A stretch of DNA of 64,000 bases. It comes from Deinococcus radiopugnans ATCC 19172 (lineage in GTDB: Bacteria > Deinococcota > Deinococci > Deinococcales > Deinococcaceae). The notes below the pieces were generated by a model. It searched no databases. It was not told where the DNA came from and saw only the letters and a program-made list of their open reading frames with translations. The stretch is from contig NZ_VDMO01000014.1 of assembly GCF_006335125.1 (NCBI RefSeq), positions 54,407 to 118,406 of the forward strand, written 5' to 3'. The position numbers were made by a program, and so were the translations under genes. Positions 8,726 to 16,918 of this stretch are shown here, one piece after another. The first letter of the stretch is position 1. Each line of letters starts with the position of its first letter.

Positions 8726-9067
8726 TCAGCGCACGTCCACCAGTTCCACGTCGAAGATCAGCGTCGCGCCGCCGGGAATCACGCCGGGCACGCCCGCGTC
8801 GCCGTAGCCGAGCGCCGCCGGAATGGTCAGCGTGGCCTTGTCGCCCACCCGCATCTGAGCGATGCCCTGGTCCCAGCCCGGAATCACGTAGCCGACGCCC
8901 AACGGGAACTCGATGGGCTCGCCCCGGTCCCGGCTGGAATCGAATTTCTGGCCGTTTTCCAGCGTGCCGGTGTAATGCACCCGGACCATCTTGCCCGTCT
9001 GGGCGGGCTCGCCGCTGCCTTCTTCGTACTTCTCGACCTTGAGTTGGGGCTGTTCGGAGGTGCTCAT
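8726..9067 (-). CDS. FKBP-type peptidyl-prolyl cis-trans isomerase, 113 aa
   Basis: A single FKBP domain: VRVHYTGTLENGQKFDSSRDRGEPIEFPLGVGYVIPGWDQG, then MRVGDKATLTIPAALGYGD, and a C-terminal IPGGATLIFDVELVDV. All the conserved FKBP pocket residues (Y, F-D, V-I, W, Y) are visible. It catalyses proline isomerisation during protein folding; no signal peptide, so cytoplasmic. Full-length for a one-domain FKBP. TACCCT lies 7 bases before the ATG. Confidence 0.95.
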   Translation of the reverse strand: MSTSEQPQLKVEKYEEGSGEPAQTGKMVRVHYTGTLENGQKFDSSRDRGEPIEFPLGVGYVIPGWDQGIAQMRVGDKATLTIPAALGYGDAGVPGVIPGGATLIFDVELVDVR

Positions 9068-9074
9068 GCCCCGC

Positions 9075-9080
9075 AGGGTA
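9075..9080 (-). promoter_or_regulatory. Leaderless -10 box TACCCT
   Basis: 7 bases before the FKBP ATG at 9067. Confidence 0.65.
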
Positions 9081-9274
9081 AAGCCTGAATCTTGAGCCTC
9101 ACCTCATGTCTGAAGTGAGGATGAAGGCGCGCAGGCCTGCGTGCCGGCCCATCCTTCTTCGCGAAGGGGCGTGCTGCGCGCCTTGAAACAGGCTTAGCCA
9201 AAAGTGAAGGTGCCAGCTACGCTCTCAGATTCGCCCGCCAGCGCCGCGCCCGCGTTGCGAACGGCACCGTCTGC

Positions 9275-9280
9275 TAGCCT
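9275..9280 (+). promoter_or_regulatory. Leaderless -10 box TAGCCT
   Basis: 8 bases before the GTG start of the signal peptidase gene at 9289. Confidence 0.6.
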
Positions 9281-9288
9281 GGACAGCC

Positions 9289-9879
9289 GTGACTCCGGTT
9301 CCCCGCCCTCCCCCCAGCCCCTGGCAGCGGGCCTGGCGCGTCTGGATTCTCGGGGCGCTGTTGCCGGTGTACCTGCTGACGACCTTCGTGGGCACCCTGG
9401 CCCGCGTGGACGGCGACTCGATGAATGACACCCTGCACACCGGGGACCTGCTGCTGCTGCTGAAATACCCGCGCTGGTTGCGGGCCGCCCATCTGCCCAC
9501 GCCATACCCGCGCCGGGGCGACCTGCTGATCTTCAAGGCCCCGGTGGACAGTCCGTACAGCTTCGAGACCGTCTGGGGCGTGCGGCACCGGCCCTATAAC
9601 GTCAAGCGCGCGCTGGCGCTGGCGGGCGACACGGTGGCCATTCAGGACGGACGCGTGGTGATCAACGGGAAGGTGCTGGCCGAGAGCTACGCCAGCGAGG
9701 GCTTTTTACGCGATCAGCCCGCACTGAGGGTGCCGCCGGGCAAGGTCTGGGTGATGGGTGACAACCGCCGCCTGGGTTCCAGCCTGGACAGCCGCGTGTA
9801 TGGCCCAGTGGATCTGCGCGACGTGGCGGGGGTCAGCAACCTGCGCCTGTGGCCCCGGCCCGGGCTGGTGCCGCGCTGA
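9289..9879 (+). CDS. lepB: Signal peptidase I, 196 aa
   Basis: S26-family signal peptidase that removes Sec and Tat signal peptides on the outer face of the membrane. One N-terminal membrane segment (about residues 16-38) is followed by box B RVDGDSMNDTLHTGDLLLL with the catalytic Ser44, box D NVKRALALAGDTV with the catalytic Lys106, and box E VMGDNRRLGSSLDSR around residue 155. It starts at GTG 9289 because TAGCCT sits 8 bases upstream. The length is short but complete for the family. Confidence 0.93.
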   Translation: MTPVPRPPPSPWQRAWRVWILGALLPVYLLTTFVGTLARVDGDSMNDTLHTGDLLLLLKYPRWLRAAHLPTPYPRRGDLLIFKAPVDSPYSFETVWGVRHRPYNVKRALALAGDTVAIQDGRVVINGKVLAESYASEGFLRDQPALRVPPGKVWVMGDNRRLGSSLDSRVYGPVDLRDVAGVSNLRLWPRPGLVPR

Positions 9880-9924
9880 CCGTCCCCTGATGGGGGACCG
9901 GGGCAAGTCCTCACCGGGGGTTGC

Positions 9925-9930
9925 TACCGT
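9925..9930 (+). promoter_or_regulatory. Leaderless -10 box TACCGT
   Basis: 6 bases before the ATG at 9937. Confidence 0.6.
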
Positions 9931-9936
9931 CGCCCT

Positions 9937-10458
9937 ATGAAAGCTTCTTTCCTGTGGACCGCCGCCGCCCTCACGCTGGGCACGGGCAGTCTGGGCGCGG
10001 CGGGCGCGCAGACGCTGGTGCCGTTCAGCGATGCCAAACTGCCGTTCAAGGTCAGCCTGCCGCAGGGCTGGCTGGGCGCCGACTTCGCCGACGGCACCTC
10101 CGGCGTCAGCCTGGTGTCGGCCAAGGCGCCGCCCGCCACCCTGATCCGGTTGCTGTTCATGCCCAAGAACGGCGCGGCGGTGGACCTGAACACCGAATTT
10201 TCCAAGTTCGAATCGGGGCTCAAGTCCAGCGGCGTGACCATCAAGCAGCTGTCCAGCAAGGCCGCCCGCTACGGCGGCGTGGGCGGCAGCGAGCGCGAGT
10301 ACAGCGTGACCCACCCGCAGGGCCAGCTGCGCATTCGCGTGTGGTACGGCAACGGCGCCAAGAACCTGTACTCGTTTCAGCTGACCGACTCGCCGGCCCG
10401 CTACGCGGCGGCCAACGCGCTGTTCAGTAAGGTGCTGGCGACGGTGCGCTTCCAGTAG
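9937..10458 (+). CDS. Secreted hypothetical protein, 173 aa
   Basis: Begins MKASFLWTAAALTLGTGSLG and has a Sec signal peptide with likely cleavage near GAQT (residue 24-26). The mature part, with LPFKVSLPQGW early and an ALFSKVLATVRF ending, looks like a small lipid- or ligand-binding alpha/beta domain of the kind often called DUF1795/PsbP-like, but I do not assign a family firmly. The last 35 bases overlap the 3' end of the convergent ABC-F gene. Confidence 0.75.
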   Translation: MKASFLWTAAALTLGTGSLGAAGAQTLVPFSDAKLPFKVSLPQGWLGADFADGTSGVSLVSAKAPPATLIRLLFMPKNGAAVDLNTEFSKFESGLKSSGVTIKQLSSKAARYGGVGGSEREYSVTHPQGQLRIRVWYGNGAKNLYSFQLTDSPARYAAANALFSKVLATVRFQ

Positions 10459-12088
10459 CAGCGCCTGCGGCAGCCGCGTCCACCTGAAGTTCGCGCACCC
10501 CGCCGCCGTCCACCGCCCACACCCGCGTCGCCACCCGCCCCATCAGGGCGCGGTCATGGCCGGCCAGCAGCACCGTGCCGGGATAGTCCAGCAGCAGCGC
10601 CTCCAGCGCCTCGATGGCACGCACGTCCAGGTGGTTCGTCGGCTCGTCCAGCACCAGCACCCCCGCCCGCGTGACGCTCAGGCGGGCCAGGCTCAGGCGG
10701 GTGCGCTGCCCGCCCGACAGCCCGGCCAGGGCAAAGGCGGGGCCGCCCGGCAACCCCAGCCCCGCCGCCACCTCGTGCAACTGGTGCGGGGTGAGGGCCG
10801 GGTTGGCGTCCAGCAGCGCGTCTCCCACCGTGTCCAGCCCCGACAGTTCCTCGCCGTGCTGGCCCGCCGCGTAGACGGTCAGCCCCGGCCCCCAGCGCAC
10901 CGTGCCCGTGTGGGGCAGCGTGCCCAGGAGGGCGCCTAGCAGCGTGCTCTTGCCGCCGCCGTTCGGCCCGGTCAGGGCGATGCAGTCGCCGCGCCGCACG
11001 TCCAGATTCACCCCGTCCAGAATCCTGTTCTCACCGCGACAGACGCTTAAATCCCGCACCGTCAGCACCTCCGAGGGGCCGTGCGGCGCGGGTGGCAAGT
11101 CCAGGCGCAGGGTGCGGCGATCCTGAAAGGGCTTGGGCGTCGCCTCGGCATCGAGGCGCTCGATCTGTTTCTGCATGGCCTTTGCCCTGGCCGAAAAGAT
11201 CTGCTGCCCCCGTTCGGCTTTGTGGGTGGAGCGGAACTTGTCGCTGTCCTTTGCGCGGCGGCGGTTCTCCTCCACGCCGCCCTTGCTGGCCTGACGGCGC
11301 TGTTCCTCCTCCAGCGCCGCCCGCTTGCGCCGGAAAGCGGCGTAGTCGCGCTCCTGGGCTTCGCGCAACGTCGCCTTGACCGTCATCGCCGCCGTGTAGG
11401 CGCCGGGATAGATGGTCAGCGTGCCGCGCTCCAGTTCCGCTGTGCGCCCGGCCACTGCGTCCAGAAAGGCGCGGTCATGGCTCGCCAGCACGAAGGCCGC
11501 GTCCGATGCCCGAATCCAGCCTTCCAGCCACGCCGCGCCGCCGGCGTCCAGGTGGTTGGTGGGCTCGTCCAGCAGGTACACGTCGGCAGGCGACAGCAGC
11601 AGCCGCGCCAGCATCACGCGGCGGGTCTGGCCGCCGGACAGCCAGGCGCTGTCCTGTCCCGCGTCCAGGCCCAGGCCGTCCAGCACGCCCGCCGCCCGCG
11701 CCGCGAAATCGTAGCCGCCGGCCAGCCGGTACGCCTCCTCGGCCTCCGCGAAGGCGTGCAGGGCCGCGTCGTCGGCGTGTTCCAGCGCCGCAGAGGTCAT
11801 CTCGAAGGCCCGCCGCGCCCGCCGTAATGCCGGGGGCGTCACGGCGTCCAGCAGCGTGCCCTCCTCCGTCTCCGTGTGCTGGGCCAGCAGGGCCACCCGG
11901 CCCATCCGCGTCACCGTGCCCGCATCCGGCGCGTCCAGCCCCGCCAGCACGCGCAGCAGCGTACTCTTGCCGCTGCCGTTTTCTCCGATCAGCGCGAGGC
12001 GTTCGCCCGCTCCGATCTCTACATTCACACCTTCAAACACCGTCTCGTCGCCGTAAATCCGGGCGACGTCCGTGGTCCGCAACAACAT
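10424..12088 (-). CDS. ABC-F family ATPase (translation factor type), 554 aa
   Basis: Two ABC domains on one chain and no membrane segments. The first Walker A is ALIGENGSGKST with signature LSGGQTRR; the second is ALTGPNGGGKST with signature LSGGQRTR. Both Walker B motifs read LLDEPTNHLD or VLDEPTNHLD. A charged coiled linker at about residues 235-320 (AQERDYAAFRRKRAALEEEQRRQ) lies between them. ABC-F proteins bind the ribosomal E site and relieve stalled or drug-bound ribosomes. The start has an SD, AGGGGG, 5 bases upstream, unlike most neighbours. A candidate leader ORF lies upstream. The C-terminal ~11 codons overlap the convergent gene. Confidence 0.92.
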   Translation of the reverse strand: MLLRTTDVARIYGDETVFEGVNVEIGAGERLALIGENGSGKSTLLRVLAGLDAPDAGTVTRMGRVALLAQHTETEEGTLLDAVTPPALRRARRAFEMTSAALEHADDAALHAFAEAEEAYRLAGGYDFAARAAGVLDGLGLDAGQDSAWLSGGQTRRVMLARLLLSPADVYLLDEPTNHLDAGGAAWLEGWIRASDAAFVLASHDRAFLDAVAGRTAELERGTLTIYPGAYTAAMTVKATLREAQERDYAAFRRKRAALEEEQRRQASKGGVEENRRRAKDSDKFRSTHKAERGQQIFSARAKAMQKQIERLDAEATPKPFQDRRTLRLDLPPAPHGPSEVLTVRDLSVCRGENRILDGVNLDVRRGDCIALTGPNGGGKSTLLGALLGTLPHTGTVRWGPGLTVYAAGQHGEELSGLDTVGDALLDANPALTPHQLHEVAAGLGLPGGPAFALAGLSGGQRTRLSLARLSVTRAGVLVLDEPTNHLDVRAIEALEALLLDYPGTVLLAGHDRALMGRVATRVWAVDGGGVRELQVDAAAAGAATGSAPSPAPY

Positions 12089-12092
12089 GCAA

Positions 12093-12157
12093 CCCCCTGT
12101 GGGCGAAGGCCGTTCCAGACACGCTGGAAGGGCTATTCAAACCGTGATTACAGGAGG
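12093..12157 (-). promoter_or_regulatory. Candidate translational attenuator of the ABC-F gene
   Basis: On the minus strand, CCTCCTG (12151-12157, the Pro-Pro codons of the leader ORF) can pair over 7 bases with CAGGGGG (12093-12099), which contains the ABC-F Shine-Dalgarno. Between them lies a hairpin with arms TTCCAG/CTGGAA (12113-12129). A ribosome stalled on the leader would free the SD. This is a structural inference only. Confidence 0.35.
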
Positions 12158-12178
12158 TTGAGGCGCAACTGGAAACAT
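12137..12178 (-). CDS. Candidate 13-codon leader peptide MFPVAPQPPVITV
   Basis: A short ORF with ATG at 12176-12178 and TGA at 12137-12139, ending 48 bases before the ABC-F start. AAAGG abuts its ATG, which is a poor SD spacing. It is rich in proline, including a Pro-Pro pair, the type of sequence that slows ribosomes and that some ABC-F proteins rescue. Small ORFs occur by chance, so this is only a candidate. Confidence 0.3.
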   Translation of the reverse strand: MFPVAPQPPVITV

Positions 12179-12321
12179 CCTTTGAGTGAGCGGAGGGCAA
12201 ACGCCGGGCAACCCGGAAGCGTTGGGGGGAGTGTAGCGCGGGCACGCCGAACTAGGCCAGATGGCGCACTTGACCCTGACGCGGCGGGAGGGCTTACGGT
12301 GCGGCGCAGGAGGCTTCAACC

Positions 12322-13266
12322 ATGCAGATCACCGAGATCGACACCCTGGGAGCCATGCGCGAGGTTTTGAACAGCCCGGAAGACCAGCAACTCGCCCTGT
12401 TCCGCGAGCGCGTGATGGAACCGCTGCGCCCCACCTGGGAGAACCTGCTGCGGTATCTGACCGGCGGCACGGGCGATTACCCGGCCCTGGCCGCCGCCCG
12501 CACCATGAAGCTGTATCTGCCCGAGATGGGCCGTGAGCAGGGATTGGCCGCGCTGGACACGCTGGAGCGGGAGCGGGTGCAGCAGGACAATCTGGCCGCC
12601 TTGCAGCGGGCGGTAGCAGTTCTGAAGCCTGCTGAACACGGCATTTCTCTGCCCGAGGTGCGCCTCGCCGTCACCCTGGCCTCCCCCGACGGGCTGGGCG
12701 AGGAGGGTTACACCGGGGCGGGCAACACGCCCGGCTGGGTCACGCTGTCGGTGTGGCCCAACTCCCACAAACTGTCCAAACTGCCCGCCGTCACCGCGCA
12801 CGAGTTCAACCACAACGTGCGCTTCCAGCAGCCCGACTGGACGTTTCCCATGTCGCTGGGCGCGTATCTGGTGGCCGAGGGGCTGGCCGAGTCCTTCGCC
12901 GCCGCCCTGCACGGCCCGGAAAGCCTGGGGCCGTGGACGGGGACGCTGGGGCTGGACACCTTGCGGGAGTTGCAGCCCCGCTTTCAGGCCGCCCTGCACG
13001 AGCAGGACTTTGGCGTGGTGCGCGGTTACATCTTCGGCGACGGCGTGATGTCGGCCTTTTCGGGCGGGCAGGCTGTGTCTGACCTGGGCATTCCCGATTA
13101 CGCCGGGTACGCGCTGGGCTACCGCGTGGTGCAGGACTATCTGGCCCACACCGGCCGCACGCCCGCCCAGGCGACGTATGACCCGTGGCGCGTGATCGCG
13201 GCGGAGTCGGGGTGGTTCACGGTGGAGGGACAGGCAGTCAAACCGTCGAAAAGTCAAACCGTCTAA
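12322..13266 (+). CDS. DUF2268-type putative zinc metalloprotease, 314 aa
   Basis: Soluble protein with HEFNHNVR at residues 160-167, an HExxH zinc-protease motif, followed about 25 residues later by the glutamate-rich VAEGLAESFAAAL that would supply the third ligand. This pattern fits the DUF2268 (YjaZ-like) predicted Zn-dependent protease family. AGGAGG lies 9 bases before the ATG, so it has a true leader. The last ten codons (VKPSKSQTV and stop) are encoded by an intergenic repeat-like sequence, so the C-terminal tail is probably recent and not conserved. Substrate unknown. Confidence 0.8.
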   Translation: MQITEIDTLGAMREVLNSPEDQQLALFRERVMEPLRPTWENLLRYLTGGTGDYPALAAARTMKLYLPEMGREQGLAALDTLERERVQQDNLAALQRAVAVLKPAEHGISLPEVRLAVTLASPDGLGEEGYTGAGNTPGWVTLSVWPNSHKLSKLPAVTAHEFNHNVRFQQPDWTFPMSLGAYLVAEGLAESFAAALHGPESLGPWTGTLGLDTLRELQPRFQAALHEQDFGVVRGYIFGDGVMSAFSGGQAVSDLGIPDYAGYALGYRVVQDYLAHTGRTPAQATYDPWRVIAAESGWFTVEGQAVKPSKSQTV

Positions 13267-13304
13267 CCGCCAGAAGACGCCAGCATTCGGCGGTTTGACG
13301 GTTT
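13256..13304. terminator. Bidirectional hairpin over the DUF2268 stop codon
   Basis: Arms 13256-13271 and 13289-13304 match 15 of 16 bases around a 17-base loop. The stem contains the TAA stop. It lies between convergent genes and uses the AAACCGTC motif of a dispersed repeat family. Confidence 0.5.
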
Positions 13305-13327
13305 GGGTTTGACCTTCAGCCTGCGCC

Positions 13328-14137
13328 TCACTCCCGCCGCCGGAACAGCAGTACCAGTAGAAAGACCGCCGTGTTCACTAGCACGATGGTGGCGCCCGTG
13401 GCCGTGTCCAGGTAGTAGCTGAGGTACAGGCCCAGCACGCCGCCCACGCTGCCCAGCGCGGCGGCCAGGGCGATCATGCGCGGCAGGCTGCGCGCCAGCA
13501 GGCGGGCGGCGGCGCTGGAGGTGATCAGCAGGCTGACGCTCAGGGTGGTGCCCACCAGTTGTACGGTCAGCACCACCACCAGCCCGATGAGAATCAGCAG
13601 CAGGCTTTCCAGGCGGCGCACCGGCAGGCCCACCGCCCGCGCCTCGGTGGGATCGAAGGAGGCCAACAGCAGCTCCTTTTGCACGGCGTACAGCACCGCG
13701 CCCACCACCAGCGTCACCGCCAGCGCGCCCCACAGGTCTGCCGTGGTCACGCCCAGCGGGTTGCCGATCAGGAAGTGACTCAGGTCAGAGGTAAAGGTCG
13801 GCACGCGCGAGAGCATCACGATGCCCAGCGCGAACATGCCCACGAACACGATGCCGATGGCGCTGTCCTGCTTGAGGCCGCTGCGCTGCCCCACCACGCC
13901 GATGCCCAGCGCGGTCAGCACGGCGGCCACCAGCGCCCCCAGCAGCAGGCTGCCGCCCGACAGAAAGGCCCCCACGATGCCCGGCAGCACCGCGTGGCTC
14001 ATGGCGTCCCCGATGTAGCTCAGGCCGCGCAGCACCACCCACGCGCCCACCAGGGCGCACAGCACGCTGACCAGCACGACGGCCAGCAGCGCCCGCACGA
14101 AGAAGTCGAATTGCAGGGGATCAGTAAGGAAGGTCAT
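13328..14137 (-). CDS. Manganese/zinc-type ABC transporter permease, 269 aa
   Basis: ABC-3 family metal permease with about eight membrane helices. The characteristic loop [19 protein letters not shown] lies at about residues 38-56, and a [12 protein letters not shown] cytoplasmic segment interacts with the ATPase. It would import Mn(II), Zn(II) or Fe(II) with the ATPase encoded upstream (14317-15039). Mn import fits the high-manganese physiology of Deinococcus but the metal is not proved by sequence. A 179-base spacer containing dispersed repeats separates it from the ATPase gene. No substrate-binding protein is encoded here. Confidence 0.9.
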   Translation of the reverse strand: MTFLTDPLQFDFFVRALLAVVLVSVLCALVGAWVVLRGLSYIGDAMSHAVLPGIVGAFLSGGSLLLGALVAAVLTALGIGVVGQRSGLKQDSAIGIVFVGMFALGIVMLSRVPTFTSDLSHFLIGNPLGVTTADLWGALAVTLVVGAVLYAVQKELLLASFDPTEARAVGLPVRRLESLLLILIGLVVVLTVQLVGTTLSVSLLITSSAAARLLARSLPRMIALAAALGSVGGVLGLYLSYYLDTATGATIVLVNTAVFLLVLLFRRRE

Positions 14138-14164
14138 GGGGGGAGTGGGGAGTGGTCAGTGGGC

Positions 14165-14309
14165 AGGGGGAAAAGACAGGGAGGCGGACAGGGAGGCGGT
14201 ACGCAGGGCGCAGTGCGCGGGAAGAGCGAAGGAACCGTCTGTTCTCATGCCAGGACTTGAACTCAGTGGAGAAAGGCTGGAACCGCGCACCGCCTCCCGC
14301 GCACCGCGC
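14165..14309. repeat. Dispersed GC-rich repeat, copy A
   Basis: Minus-strand sequence 14165-14215 carries GTACCGCCTCCCTG and TCTTTTCCCC, matching copies at 40638-40675 and 42495-42533. A second GCGCACCGCCTCCC block occurs at 14285-14309. It lies between the metal ATPase and permease genes. Confidence 0.5.
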
Positions 14310-14316
14310 AGCATCC

Positions 14317-15039
14317 TCACGCCCCGGCATGCGTGTGCCCCAGAAACGACGTGCTGAAGGTGGCCTCGATGTTCTGCGGGGTGTAGACCTGTTCGGGCGT
14401 GCCGTCGGCCACCACGCGCCGGTTGATTAAAATCAGGTGATCGCACCAGCGGCGGGCCTGTTCCAGATCGTGCGTGACCATCACCACGGCGCGGCCCTTG
14501 TCGGCCTGGGCGCGCAGCAGGGCCATCAGCTGTTCCTGCGTCGTGGCGTCCACGCCGGTCAGCGGTTCGTCCAGCAGCAGCAGGTGGCCGTCGCGCACCA
14601 GCATGCGGGCCAGCAGCACGCGCTGGCGCTGGCCCCCGCTCAGGGCGCCGATGTGACGGTGTCTCAGGTCATACACGCCCGTCTCGCGCAGCGCCGCCGC
14701 CACCCGCTCGCGATCCCCACGCCCCGGCCAGCGCAGCCAGCCCAGGCGCCCGGTGCGGCCCATCATCGCCACGTCCCAGACCGTGACCGGAAAGCCCCAG
14801 TCCAGCGTCTGCTGCTGCGGCACGTAGGAAATGCAGTTCTGCGCGGTGTGGCCCGCGTCGAAGCGCACCGCGTCGCCATAGTCGGGCAGCAGGCCCACCA
14901 GCGTCCGCAGCAGCGTGGACTTGCCCGCGCCGTTGGGGCCGATGATGGCCGAGAAACGGCCCGCCTCGAAGCGCACGCTGGCGTCTTCCAGCGCAACTTG
15001 CGAGCCATACTTCACGGTGAGATGTTCCACGCCCAGCAC
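14317..15039 (-). CDS. Manganese/zinc-type ABC transporter ATP-binding protein, 240 aa
   Basis: ABC ATPase of the metal-importer class: Walker [13 protein letters not shown]-loop [18 protein letters not shown] (the DW-FP phrase is typical of Mn/Zn importers), signature LSGGQRQR, Walker [13 protein letters not shown], and H-loop VMVTHDL. It powers the permease at 13328-14137. I start at the GTG 15037-15039 because TACACT lies exactly 6 bases upstream; an alternative GTG five codons earlier (15052-15054) would place the -10 box inside the gene. It is divergent from the GNAT gene at 15124. Confidence 0.9.
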   Translation of the reverse strand: MLGVEHLTVKYGSQVALEDASVRFEAGRFSAIIGPNGAGKSTLLRTLVGLLPDYGDAVRFDAGHTAQNCISYVPQQQTLDWGFPVTVWDVAMMGRTGRLGWLRWPGRGDRERVAAALRETGVYDLRHRHIGALSGGQRQRVLLARMLVRDGHLLLLDEPLTGVDATTQEQLMALLRAQADKGRAVVMVTHDLEQARRWCDHLILINRRVVADGTPEQVYTPQNIEATFSTSFLGHTHAGA

Positions 15040-15045
15040 CGGGGC

Positions 15046-15051
15046 AGTGTA
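15046..15051 (-). promoter_or_regulatory. Leaderless -10 box TACACT
   Basis: 6 bases before the proposed GTG start of the metal ATPase gene at 15039. Confidence 0.5.
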
Positions 15052-15112
15052 CACCTGCGCCGCAAGCTATTGCGAGAGCGTTATCAAGAAGGCTGACGGG
15101 AAGGTTGCTTGT

Positions 15113-15118
15113 TAGGCT
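15113..15118 (+). promoter_or_regulatory. Leaderless -10 box TAGGCT
   Basis: 5 bases before the GNAT ATG at 15124. Confidence 0.6.
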
Positions 15119-15123
15119 GAGGC

Positions 15124-15933
15124 ATGTCCAGCCCCTCGCCCGAAGTGACCCGGAGCCGCCTGCTGGCCGCCTACGACGCCCAGTTGCGCGAGGGAGCCGA
15201 GATGATGGGAGCCGATAGGGTGAGTCGGGCGGGGCCGCTGTGGCTCGGCAAATTCGGACACCGGGGCTTCGTGTCGTACCGCTCACTGGGCGGACTGACG
15301 GGGCCGGCGCTGGATGGCCTGATCGCGCAGACCGTCGCCCACTACGGCGCCGATCCGCAACTCACCTCCTTCGAATGGAAGACGCGCGGCCACGACGCGC
15401 CGGCCGATCTGCCCCAGCGCCTGACCGCGCATGGCCTTCATGCCGAGGACACCGAGACAGTGATGGTGGGTGAGGCCCGGTTGCTGGCCCAGCCCGTCCC
15501 GCTTCCCGAAGGGGTGACCATCCGCCGCATCGACCTCCAGCCGGATCCGCGCCCGGACGTGCTGCGGGTGGTTCGCGCCCAGGAACGGGCGTTCGGGCAG
15601 CCTTTCGGCGTGGACGATCTGATGCGGCGCCTCGAGACGGGTCAGGGCCGGGTGGAAGTGTGGGTGGCCGAGACCCCGCAGGAAGTCGTGTGCGCGGGCC
15701 GGCTGGAACTGGTGCCGGGCAGCGAATTTGCGGGCCTGTGGGGCGGCGGCACGCTTCCAGAGTGGCGGGGCCGGGGCCTGTACCGCGCCCTGACCGCCGC
15801 CCGCGCACAGTCGGCGCTGGAACGCGGCGTGCGCTACCTGCACAGCGACAGCACCGAGTATTCCCGCCCGATTCTGGAACGGGGCGGGCTGCGGGCCGTC
15901 ACGACAACCACCCCGTACCTGTGGCGGCGCTGA
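15124..15933 (+). CDS. GNAT-family N-acetyltransferase, 269 aa
   Basis: The C-terminal half is a GNAT domain: VCAGRLELVPGSEFAGLWGGGTLPEWRGRGLYRALTAAR shows the beta4 strand and the acetyl-CoA-binding loop (R/Q-x-x-G-x-G/A, here WRGRGLYRAL). It ends with the typical FxRxGF-like segment ILERGGLRAVTTTTPYLWR. The N-terminal half looks like a degenerate partner domain. The substrate is unknown. It is not closely similar in sequence to the three GNAT proteins at 17.6-20.6 kb. Confidence 0.85.
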   Translation: MSSPSPEVTRSRLLAAYDAQLREGAEMMGADRVSRAGPLWLGKFGHRGFVSYRSLGGLTGPALDGLIAQTVAHYGADPQLTSFEWKTRGHDAPADLPQRLTAHGLHAEDTETVMVGEARLLAQPVPLPEGVTIRRIDLQPDPRPDVLRVVRAQERAFGQPFGVDDLMRRLETGQGRVEVWVAETPQEVVCAGRLELVPGSEFAGLWGGGTLPEWRGRGLYRALTAARAQSALERGVRYLHSDSTEYSRPILERGGLRAVTTTTPYLWRR

Positions 15934-15943
15934 GCCCTGCGCC

Positions 15944-16855
15944 TCAGCCTTCCAGTGCCGCCAGATCGGCGCGCGTGGGCGCGTAAGCCCCGGCGTGGGC
16001 GCAGGCGGCGGCGGCGGCCTTCAGGCCCAGCGCCAGATGCTCGGTCCACAGCGCCTGCGGGCGTTCGGTGGCCGAGACCAGCAGCCCGGCGCACAGGGCG
16101 TCGCCCGCGCCCACCGTGTCGGCCACCCGCACCGGAAAGGCCGGCACGTCGGCCCGGCCCGCCGCGTGGTACAGGCTGGCCCCCGCCGAGCCGCGCGTGA
16201 TCACAATGGGCGCCCGCGGATTCCAGCCGCGCAGCGTCTGCATGGCCCCCGCCTCCGAGGTGCCGGGAAAGAAGAAGGCCAGATCCTCGTCGCTGAACTT
16301 CAGCAGGTCAGCCTGCCGGGCCACGCGCTCCATCACCGCCGGGTAGTCCGGATGACCGTGGGTGATGCGCGCATTGGGATCGAAGCTGATCTTGACGCCG
16401 GCCGCGCGGGCCTCCTTGACCAGCGACAGCAGCGTCTCGGCCAGCGGCCAGCGGCTCAGGCTGATGCCGCCCACATGCAGCCACTTCGCGGCCCCCAGCC
16501 AGCCCTCCGGCAGCCGCGCCGGGTCAAAGTGCAGGTCAGCGCTGTTCTCGCCCAGAAAGCGGTAGGCGGGCGGATCGGCGCGGTAGACCACGGCCATCAG
16601 CGTGGGGGCGTCCACCCGCTGCAGGAAACGCAGATCCAGCCCGGCCCCCGACGAGGCTTCCAGCAGGTCGTCGCCGAAGTTGTCCAGGCCCACCGCCCCG
16701 GCAAAGGCGCTGGGCACGCCCAGGGCGGCGCAGGCCCGCGCCACGTTCCATCCCGCCCCGCCCGGATGCGCCGTCCAGGCCGCGCCCCCGGCAGTGACGA
16801 GGTCAGTCAGGGCTTCTCCGGCACTTACGATCAGGGACAGCGTTGAGGCAGGCAT
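15944..16855 (-). CDS. PfkB-family carbohydrate kinase, 303 aa
   Basis: Ribokinase/fructokinase-fold sugar kinase. The N-terminal PfkB signature is [24 protein letters not shown], and the C-terminal catalytic signature is [15 protein letters not shown] with the catalytic Asp in [15 protein letters not shown] and [13 protein letters not shown] are typical internal motifs. It phosphorylates a sugar or nucleoside hydroxyl with ATP, most like fructokinase. It starts at ATG 16853-16855; a TAGCCT sits 11 bases upstream. Only 10 bases separate it from the convergent GNAT. Confidence 0.9.
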   Translation of the reverse strand: MPASTLSLIVSAGEALTDLVTAGGAAWTAHPGGAGWNVARACAALGVPSAFAGAVGLDNFGDDLLEASSGAGLDLRFLQRVDAPTLMAVVYRADPPAYRFLGENSADLHFDPARLPEGWLGAAKWLHVGGISLSRWPLAETLLSLVKEARAAGVKISFDPNARITHGHPDYPAVMERVARQADLLKFSDEDLAFFFPGTSEAGAMQTLRGWNPRAPIVITRGSAGASLYHAAGRADVPAFPVRVADTVGAGDALCAGLLVSATERPQALWTEHLALGLKAAAAACAHAGAYAPTRADLAALEG

Positions 16856-16885
16856 AGGTAGCTTGGAGGCTAGCGCGTCGGACTC

Positions 16886-16918
16886 GTCTGAACGTCCGAA
16901 CGTCTAAAGGGCTGAACG
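16886..16918. repeat. Short dispersed repeat (GTCTAAA family), copy
   Basis: Contains AACGTCTAAAGGGCTGAACG at 16899-16918, identical over 20 bases to 40600-40619, preceded by a degenerate GTCTGAACGTCCGAACGTC. It lies between the PfkB kinase start and the end of the next gene. Confidence 0.65.
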
